Origin: Terfezia claveryi
Lineage: Eukaryota > Ascomycota > Pezizomycetes > Pezizales > Pezizaceae
Assembly: GCA_015179025.1 (NCBI GenBank)
Contig: WHUX01000664.1
Location: forward strand, 1 to 14,670
Length of the DNA stretch: 14,670 nt
Reading direction: 5' to 3'
Shown here: positions 6,710-13,359 of the stretch, piece after piece
Numbering within the stretch: the stretch's first letter is position 1
Layout of the letters: each line of letters begins with the position of its first letter
Notes under the pieces: model-generated
What the model saw: only the letters and a program-made list of their open reading frames with translations
What the model was told of the DNA's origin: nothing
Database searches by the model: none
Made by a program: the position numbers and the translations under genes

Positions 6710-8170
6710 AAAAAGGCAGAGGATAAGAATGAATCAGAATTGATGAGGGAGACCCTAAAACAGAATACACAAATGGTGTATCAGGTAGGCGAGTTATTGA
6801 AAAGAATGAACCTAATCAAACAGCCAGATAAGACCCGCGGATATCAACCCATCGTGGGCTCAGTGGGAACACCTGGGGCGGTTGGAATCTCTGGCCCCCC
6901 ACCCTCTCAAAATATAGCGGCCCGGCAAACCCAAGGATATAGACGACCGGGACCCACAGCGTACTGTCCTCGAGGGGAGGTCGTATGCTTCACTTGCGGG
7001 GCTATGGGGCATCGAAACTTCGAGTGCCGTTCTGCTAACCCTCTCCCACGAGAGGAACAGGAACAACTTAGATCTAAATACGGAAGAACAGGAGGAATTG
7101 CACCAGGCTCAACCAGGGCCTCCGAGTTTCTGCCTGGAGGCCTACAACATCCCCAGATCCAAACTACCACGTACGTGGAAAGAATCTCAGATGAAGAATT
7201 GAACCTCGTCCCGGAAACGGATCCAGAGGGAATGGTCACCATGTCTACAAAGATGGTGGAAATAGTAATGAAAGACGCGGGAAATGGAAAATGGCAGCAG
7301 ATGGCCGCTTATGTGAACGGTCTGAGCGATCAAGAAAGGACTTATCTGATGGCTATGGCTGATAAGTGGGTGAGAGAAGAAGATGATGAAGAGACCCCAC
7401 CTAGCCAAAGAGCCAAAAGGATGGAACATTCTGCTATGGCGTACAAATCCTCCGGAGACCCGTCCCTGGATGTCCCAGACTTTGTCGGACAATCAAGAGC
7501 AGGAGGGGCTGCAGGAGTCCCTCAGAACCTGGGTGATACCTCTAGGGCTTCAATGCCGAATCAATCAAAAAATGCTTCACTTCCCCACAATACCTCATTT
7601 CCCCAATCTTCCCCCGAGGCCTCAACGATCCCAAGAAGGACCCAGGGCCCCGAAAATACTTTCACCCAACCCCTTGCACAACCCTTTATCCCCAACCCAT
7701 TTTATGACATCCTGGCCAACCAATATCAACCACAATTTATTCCAACTGCTGCTATCCCAAAAAGCAAGAAAAACCGCAAAAACCCCGAACCAAAACTAAA
7801 ACGACATATAAAGATGATGAGGGGACAAGATCCCTGGGATCCGGTAGAATCCCTGAGAAGATTACCAGTGGTCGGCCTGGATTTCGGAAGCTTATTCGAC
7901 ATGGTCCCTGAGGCTCGAATCGCCATGGGAAAAGCATTGCAAATGGAAAAACCCCTGGAAGCAAGGGCTCAAAAACAGAAGGAACAGACCAAGCAGAATA
8001 CACCGGATGCCCTGGTAAACTCCGTAGGTATGGAACAGAGGATAACCACTGACCGCGAGGGGGGGACAGTACCTAGCAATGAAAAGGGGGTATTACAAGA
8101 ACCAACTTGCCATATCATGAACTTCCATACTATTGGGGAAATTTGGGGAAAGGGGTATGGAAATGGGTGA
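6710..8170 (+). pseudogene. Outer element gag, 3' part with CCHC zinc knuckle
   Basis: Continues the gag frame interrupted at 314; 486 codons to TGA at 8168-8170. The first 40 residues are a charged helix (ESELMRETLKQ, QVGELLKRMN). The zinc knuckle at 6986-7027 is C-X2-C-X4-H-X4-C (CFTCGAMGHRNFEC), the RNA-binding motif of Gag. Downstream is a long region rich in Pro, Ser, Asn and Gln, with a basic patch near 7752-7810 (KSKKNRKN). It may correspond to one of the uncharacterised domains found in basidiomycete gag-like proteins, but I cannot assign it. The protease-like sequence follows the TGA in the same frame, so this stop is either a nonsense mutation (for example CGA to TGA) or a leaky gag-protease stop. 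The apparent start inside the LTR at 6674 is an artefact of the insertion. Confidence 0.8.
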
Positions 8171-8476
8171 GCTTACGAGGTGGGGCAGGTATTGATTGAT
8201 AGGGGAGCAGTGGTTAATCTAATGCTCGAAGGAGTCGCAAACAGGTTAGGACTGGAATTGAGAGCTAATGATGACATTGTCATCCGCACGGCTACTGATG
8301 AGACTCGACCCATCCACCAATGTACAAATTTCGATTTGGATATAGCCGGAGTCGTCGCCTATATCAGAGCATACGTGATCGATATTCCACAATCGTACTC
8401 TTTGCTTTTGGGGCGGAGATGGTTATACCAGGTACGGGCATTCGGGGACTATGCAGCCCACTCATATACTATCTAA
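8171..8476 (+). pseudogene. Outer element aspartic protease-like segment, altered active site
   Basis: Follows the TGA at 8168 in the gag frame. It resembles a retropepsin: VLIDRGAVVNLM matches the 'vliDsGa.vNlm' active-site pattern, and SLLLGRRWL the later ILG motif. The residue after the catalytic Asp (8198-8200) is Arg (AGG) where Ser, Thr, Cys or Gly is expected, so the enzyme is probably dead in this copy. It ends at TAA 8474-8476, but the same frame continues with protease-family-like sequence (DSTGSPHKVYPIG), so this stop is also likely a mutation (CAA to TAA). It would have processed Gag and Pol. Assignment is by motif. Confidence 0.7.
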
Positions 8477-8761
8477 GATTCCACCGGATCTCCTCATAAA
8501 GTATATCCCATTGGATCAGGAAAAAGGACATTCCTGCCGGAAATTATGCTCAATCCCTATAAACAGTTACCACATACGGATCTTACAGACATTGAGAAAG
8601 AGGAGATCCATCTGGGAACTGGGAAAATGGATGCAATCATTAATCGTATCGTATCGGAGGCTGAATTACAATCCCGGTCATGGGGACTCGAAGAGGACAG
8701 TGAATTAGAAGGGGAATCATCGGATGAAGAAGAAGAAGAGAAACAGGGAAAAGACGAATGA
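8477..8761 (+). pseudogene. Outer element gag-protease frame, acidic tail before the frameshift site
   Basis: Last part of the gag-protease frame, 94 codons, no domain recognised. The first 45 residues look like a post-protease linker. From about 8693 it becomes very acidic (Glu/Asp/Ser run, EEEEEK). It ends at TGA 8759-8761, which overlaps an ATG at 8758 in the next register (ATGA). Seven bases before the stop is the GGGAAAA slippery site. Its role is unknown; it may only be the end of the upstream product when no frameshift occurs. Confidence 0.6.
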
Positions 8762-8790
8762 CAGTAAACAAGGATCAGCTTACTGTCGTT
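8746..8790 (+). promoter_or_regulatory. -1 ribosomal frameshift signal of the outer element
   Basis: GGGAAAA at 8746-8752 is read G GGA AAA in the gag-protease frame, the same heptamer and phase as in the inner element. An 8-bp perfect stem follows, GACAGTAA (8760-8767) with TTACTGTC (8780-8787), extendable outward over a T-G wobble to 8757/8790. The spacer is 4 to 7 bases. A -1 shift enters exactly the frame used by the spacer, RT and RNase H domains. The alternative is reinitiation at the overlapping ATGA. Function is inferred from sequence. Confidence 0.75.
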
Positions 8791-9627
8791 AGAGAAGTTC
8801 ATGATCCAGGAGGAGTACATAGAATAGCGAATAAGTTAGTGAGGAAGATACCTAAGGGAGTTTCGTGTTTATATTGTTTAGGGGGGAATTGTTACAGCGT
8901 TGGGCATGTGCTCGAGGATTGTATTTGTTCATGCCCATGAAGGGGGTGTCTCGATTTATCTTATTTACTATTAGCTAGGACCTTTAAGCTTGAATATGTG
9001 ATTTCTGAGTTAGAGTTCTTTGGGAAAGTTCAGAAAGGGAGCATCAGAAAGACACAATCGGAGGAACCTTGTACTTTAGAAAAATTCATACAGGAGGTGG
9101 AGGAACGGATGATGAAAGGGAGTGAAGGTAGACGGAAAAGATGGTACTCTTATAAAGAGAACATAAACAAGGGGGAGTGTCGACGGATGATATGCACCAT
9201 AACAGGGAAATGTAGGGTTGAACAAGGATATTGTGGTCGAAAGAGTTGCGGGGTGTGTTTTCAGAGAGAAGGATATTGGGGTGAAGGGATAAAATTTATC
9301 CCGGAAAATCAACAAATCCAATGGATATGTGAATTTATGGAAGGAGTCAAGAGAACGGACGAGAGAGAATCCGGGCAAGGACTGATGAAGAAGGCAGAAG
9401 TTTACGGGGTGGCATCTGAAGAAAAGAAGAAAAAATCAAGGTCTGGGGATGACTCAGTGAAGTGCAGAAAAAGGGGGAGAAGAGAAGAGACGAGCAAGGG
9501 GAGGCCTGTAGACGAGCCGGACAGCATTCCAAGTGGACATCTTATCGAACCAGGACCCGAAGAAGAATTCTTTGGGTTCCAACCCTTCATATTCCCAGTG
9601 TCCCGTCGACCTGTCAGTTTCAGATGA
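8752..9627 (+). pseudogene. Outer element Cys-rich spacer between protease and RT, function unknown
   Basis: A stretch of about 290 codons in the pol frame, between the frameshift site and RT, broken by TGA at 8938-8940 and closed by TGA at 9625-9627; the frame is otherwise open. No family recognised. Two Cys clusters stand out: CLYCLGGNCYSVGHVL...CICSC at about 8866-8934, and one at about 9178-9261 with eight Cys. Between them is a charged, Lys/Arg/Glu-rich helix-like region, and a strongly basic Lys/Arg stretch lies at about 9415-9500 (EEKKKKSRS, KCRKRGRREE). Zinc or nucleic-acid binding is a possible reading. Ty3-like elements usually have a short link here, so an extra domain of this size is unusual. 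The two stops are explicable as CGA to TGA changes. Confidence 0.6.
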
Positions 9628-10122
9628 CCATTGGAATCAGCTGTATTGGAGGATGAACAGAAAGAATGGTTTCGGTATTCTGGGATATCAGTGGGACGAC
9701 ACCTCAACCCGACCCAGATGCGGAAAGTTATCCAACTATTCTACACCTGGAGACATATATTTGTTGCAGATATCGATAAACTCCCAGCAACGGATCTAGT
9801 AATGCACACTATTCCGACATACCCAAACGCCAAACCTCACCGGGCCAAAGACCCGATCTATGTAGCAGATGAAATCCGATGGCAACATGTCCATCTACCC
9901 GAATGGAGTGGAGTGATAGTGAGTCCTTGCACCTCATCCTGGGTTGCAAAAACCACTTGGGTACCGAAGAAAGAAACCTCAGTGGACCCGATCACCAGAG
10001 AACGATGGCCATTGAGAATGGTACACACTTATTGCCAACTAAATGATGCCACAATAAAGACAAATTACCCAATGAAAAGGATTGAACCGATCCTGGAAGA
10101 ATTGGCGTGCCCATCACGATGA
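9628..10122 (+). pseudogene. Outer element reverse transcriptase, amino-terminal segment
   Basis: Pol frame between TGA 9625 and TGA 10120. The opening part (MESAVLEDEQKEW, DLVMHTIPTYPNAKPHRAKD) is the pre-RT connector and the 'H.i.t....p.r...' entry. It is followed by VSPCTSSWVAKTTWVPKK and LRMVHTYCQLNDATIKTNYPM, matching the 'spySSPvv.v.Kkdg...R.cvDyR.LN..T..d.yPlP' stretch of Ty3/gypsy RTs; here the DyR position reads HTY. The stop at 10120-10122 sits where relatives have Trp (RWFF-like), so TGG to TGA is the simplest explanation. The apparent start codon at 9631 is only a TTG and not a real start. Confidence 0.85.
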
Positions 10123-12297
10123 TTCTTCTTCTCCAATGATGCGGCTTATGGCTTCTATGGGGTCCCTCTTTACCCTCCCCATGCGTACAAAACCGCCTTC
10201 AATACCGAGTTGGGACAGTATTGTTATCTACGAATGCCGATGGGACTAACCGGGGCCCCTGCTACTTATGCGCGATTAAAAGATATTGCCTTCGGGCCAG
10301 TTCCAGGGCCGAACGTGGAGAAAGGATTAACCCATTTTGCAGCCCTTAAGGAAATGGCCTTTAAATATTTCTGTGATGATGATTATGGGGGATCGGATAC
10401 CTTCGAAGACATGTATATCTTTTTACACGAACAATATTTTCCCCGTCTGGATTGGGCATTTCTGACCCTCAAACCCACTAAATCTCATTTCTTCATGGAA
10501 AACATTGAACCACTGGGAATGCTGGTGGGAGAACATCTCAATATGGCCGGAGATAAGGTATATGGTTTAAGGGCTTCTGTAGGTAAATCCCGGAAAATAG
10601 GTAATTTTCTAGTACCTCGGACTGGGCAAGAAGTCGAAGATTTTCTTTACCTGACCATTTATCTTAAACAACTCATTCCAGGACGGGTGGAATATGCACG
10701 AGTAATGAAGGAAGCCATTATTCGGGGCGGACCTGGAGGAAAAATCAAGAATAAACGGGGGCGAGAGGTAGGTTTCGAATGGGGAAAAGCGCAGCAGGAA
10801 TCCTTCGATCTAATCAAACAAGCTATTCGGGACAATATTGTGGTGGGGAATGATCCTGCTCGGCAGCATTACCTGGCGGTCACTGTTTCAGATTGGGGGT
10901 TTGGTGCCATATTCTTTCAGCTGAATTGGGAGGATAAGGAAAAACTGGAACGGGCTGGGAAGGGCTTCCCTAAGGGGCGGGAAAAAGTCATTCAATTTAT
11001 TTCCCAAGGATTCTCTAACACCGAAACTAGATACTTGGGAATAGAAAAAGAATGTCTGGCAATCCTCCGAGCACTCGAAGACGTGAGATTTATAGCTCTA
11101 GCTTCGAAATTCCCCATGGTGGTGTATACTGACTTCATTGCGCTCGTTACCATCCTGAGGAACGATGATACTCGGGGCCGAATAGCAGGATGGCAAGCAA
11201 AAATGGCCGAATATGATATTGATCCCCGACATGCGAGAATTAAAGAACTGGCTATTGCGAACGGGTTAGCCCGAATGCCATATGATACTATGGATTCCGC
11301 TTGGACACGCGGACGGGAATGGGAAGATATGCGAAGAATAACAATAGAAGAGGATAGAAACGTGCAAGGCATGGAAATAAAGGAATGGGAAGATATGGAG
11401 GAAGTTAAGGGGTTTTCGGCTAAAAATTCAATTCGATCTATGGGAATGTTCATTACCGTTAGAGATGACAGCCTTCTAATCTCATGTGATGGTTCGTGCA
11501 TGGGGAATGGGACTGCGAGAGCGGTCGCTACTATAGGGGTCTATTGTGGGAAAGATAATCCAAACAATTTCGGAGCCTATGTCCCAAAGCATCTCCCTCA
11601 AACTAATCAAACAGCCGAGCTACTTGCATTTTTGAAAGCAGTCCAAATCGGCGGATCTGTAAATACGTCCTTGAAGAAACCTGGGCTGGTGATTGCATCG
11701 GACTCCGAATACGTCTGTTCCGGGGTGACCCTTTGGAGGAAGAAATGGAAGGCCAACAGTTATTATGATATACATAATGCGGATCTATTTCGGGAGATCG
11801 CACGGCAAATCTCGCACTTGCGAACAATGACTGGGATCGAGATCCGGGTCTGGAAGATGTCCCGGCAGGAAAACAAAAATGCAGATGCCGTCGCAAAGGG
11901 AGTACATCAGAGGGGTCATCCAGTTTGGGAGAAGGAGAACCAAGGAAGAGAGGATAGAGGAAGATGGGTATTGGAGATTGAAGAAGGGAGAGAGGAAGAC
12001 GAGAGACACCTAGTTAAATGGAGGGAATGGCTTGAAGATGCTTGGTATGGAGATTTCGTTTATTACTTACTTAAGGGGAAGCTAAAACCCAGAGTCGTGA
12101 ATGGTAATACCCGGAAGTGGTTAAAACGATTGAAACTCGAGACGACTAAATATGTCCTGGAAGACTCAAATGATGGTGAACCCAGTCTGTTATACCGAGA
12201 ATCAAAGGGGTGTTATCCCGTTGCGTTCGAGAACCCCAAGTTGAACAAATCTTGCACCGATTTCATGATTGTCATGGTCATTTTTCCCAAGGAGTGA
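10123..12297 (+). pseudogene. Outer element Pol: RT core, degenerate RNase H, intact RNase HI-type domain
   Basis: Continues RT directly after the TGA at 10120. RT: motif A Asp at 10138, then KTAFNTELGQYCYLRMPMGLTGAPA, then catalytic FCDD at 10369-10380 (YxDD position, with Phe for Tyr). A Ty3-type RNase H follows (about 10790-11290). In it the first catalytic Asp is replaced by Thr (10882-10884, in TVSDWG), Glu 11050 and Asp 11131 remain, and the last Asp is Asn (11260-11262, IANGLAR). A second domain of RNase HI type spans about 11450-11920, with Asp 11488 (CDGSC), Glu 11617 (TAELLAF), Asp 11701 (ASDSEY) and Asp 11884 (NADAVAKG), a full DEDD set. A charged linker leads towards integrase, where the frame is lost near 12204; the TGA at 12295 is then in the wrong register. 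Would have made cDNA and removed the RNA template. Confidence 0.9.
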
Positions 12298-12479
12298 TGA
12301 ATCGAAACTTGATGGGTAGATATTATTGGCCGGGTCGGTTCAAAGATGTGGCTCGATGGTGCTTAGTATGCGCCACGGGGCGAGTCGGTCCGAGTTTCTG
12401 GCCCTTACAACTCGTTCGGCTATCGACTCGCCTCGGTCTCTGCCTACTGCAACTCACCTCGGACCACTTCGCCGATTAA
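12210..12479 (+). pseudogene. Outer element integrase zinc domain (H2C2), truncated
   Basis: In the -1 register relative to the preceding RNase H frame. The sequence VREPQVEQILHRFHDCHGHF then GRYYWPGRFKDVARWCLVC is the His-His-Cys-Cys zinc domain at the start of retroelement integrases (H...CHGH..., CX2C at 12360-12371). It would bind the element's DNA ends. No DDE catalytic core follows; after about 12400 the frame carries no recognisable integrase and ends at TAA 12477-12479. The frame change lies within AAAGGGG at 12204-12210, best explained by loss of one base in a homopolymer run. The domain is clear, its right boundary is not. Confidence 0.8.
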
Positions 12480-13359
12480 TCGGTGATCTACAGATTACTC
12501 GCCAAGATCCCTTACTAACCTCATTCACACTTGTGCATTTGCCAAGTCCAGGGTTTTCCGTTCTTTCCCCTATTCGTCCGTACATACGGCTTGTCACGGA
12601 TTGCCCGTCTTGTCACGGATTGCCACTCTTGTCACGGATTGCCAGTCTTGTCACGGATTGCCAGTCTTGTCACGGATCGCTCGTTTCGTCTTCCAGCATG
12701 GCACCGATCCCACCAAACCCCGTTCCTGTCCCTTTGTATGGTTTTTGCCAATGTCACCATTCTTAGTCACGGATTGCTTCTGCTGTCACGATTTCTAGAA
12801 CCATTCTTTCAAATTTCTCTCTCACGTTCTCTATGCTCTGTTTGTGCTGCCATACGTCCACACATTCTATATCAAACGTCCTACCTACTCGTCCCCATGT
12901 TATCCTTTTCCTTGCACCCAAATTTCTCACGTTTGCTTCTAATCCCTAAACCCTCCATCCGCCCTATCTTAATAATAATTCATACATAAATGCTCTCAAG
13001 ATTCCTACGTCCACCCAAGAAGTGCCCACAGTTCCACATCGTGAATTATTCCCATTCTCCCTAAACTCAATTTACATCCCGTAAGTAATCAATGACCAAA
13101 ATAAAAAAAATAAAAAAGAGTATCAACCGCGGATTCATCATGAGAACTAATCCACCCTGGTGTCACTCGTCATAATAATCACAATTCAACCAAAAAAACA
13201 ACACATTAAGGAAACCCACGCACAAAAAGAAACCCACCCATACAAGGGAAGCTAATAGGAAAAAGCAAAACTCAGGTACAAAGGACAAAGGAAAAAAACA
13301 ATGAACAAAGGATAATTGACCATACCTACCTCGGTTTGCGCCCCCTCAAGTATGCAGGC
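12480..13359 (+). other. Gene-free stretch with minisatellite and A-rich part
   Basis: No supported gene on either strand. It contains the 19-bp tandem array at 12591-12685, two further copies of its core at 12766 (GTCACGGAT) and 12785 (degenerate), a pyrimidine-rich part to about 13000, and an A-rich, low-complexity part at about 13100-13310. It lies between the broken integrase and the 3' end of the hAT gene and probably includes the 3' end of the hAT element; a CAGGG at 12549 is one possible terminus. Confidence 0.6.
12591..12685 (+). repeat. 19-bp tandem array, 5 units
   Basis: Five contiguous units of the form TTGTCACGGATTGCCAGTC, beginning at 12591, 12610, 12629, 12648 and 12667; the last unit is diverged (GATCGCTCGTT). 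It shares its first 11 bases with the array in the hAT intron at 14278-14357. Not coding. Confidence 0.93.

Larger units (their letters stand above)
1..12400 (+). mobile_element. Outer Ty3-like LTR retroelement, decayed, 5' end outside window, 3' truncated
   Basis: The domain order on the + strand is gag capsid, CCHC knuckle, protease-like, Cys-rich spacer, RT, degenerate RNase H, RNase HI, integrase zinc domain. The right boundary is approximate: similarity to integrase fades soon after the CX2C of the zinc domain at about 12372, and no DDE core follows. No LTR of this element is visible. It is interrupted by the inner element at 315-6704 plus one copy of the AGGAG duplication. Coding is in two registers, gag-protease (frame starting at 6710) and pol (frame starting at 8752), joined by a likely -1 frameshift. 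In-frame stops at 8168, 8474, 8938, 9625 and 10120 and a frame change near 12204 show it is dead. RT followed by RNase H followed by integrase is Ty3/gypsy order. The family is not identified further. Confidence 0.85.

Noticed and set aside
8998..9627. Independent gene encoding a Cys-rich protein
   Set aside because: The frame is continuous with upstream and downstream pol sequence apart from single stop codons, with no promoter or spacing of its own; treated as part of pol.
12472..12483. 12-bp perfect palindrome CCGATTAATCGG
   Set aside because: A single short palindrome without a paired site or promoter context; expected occasionally by chance.
12513..12519. TACTAAC as an intron branch site
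   Set aside because: No donor and no coding sequence on either side that a splice would join.
12591..12685. CRISPR-like array
   Set aside because: Units are directly contiguous 19-mers with no unique spacers, and the context is eukaryotic transposons; the same holds for 14278-14357.
12326..12989. + strand open frames after the integrase zinc domain
   Set aside because: Low-complexity readings of the tandem array and pyrimidine-rich flank; no integrase core or other domain.
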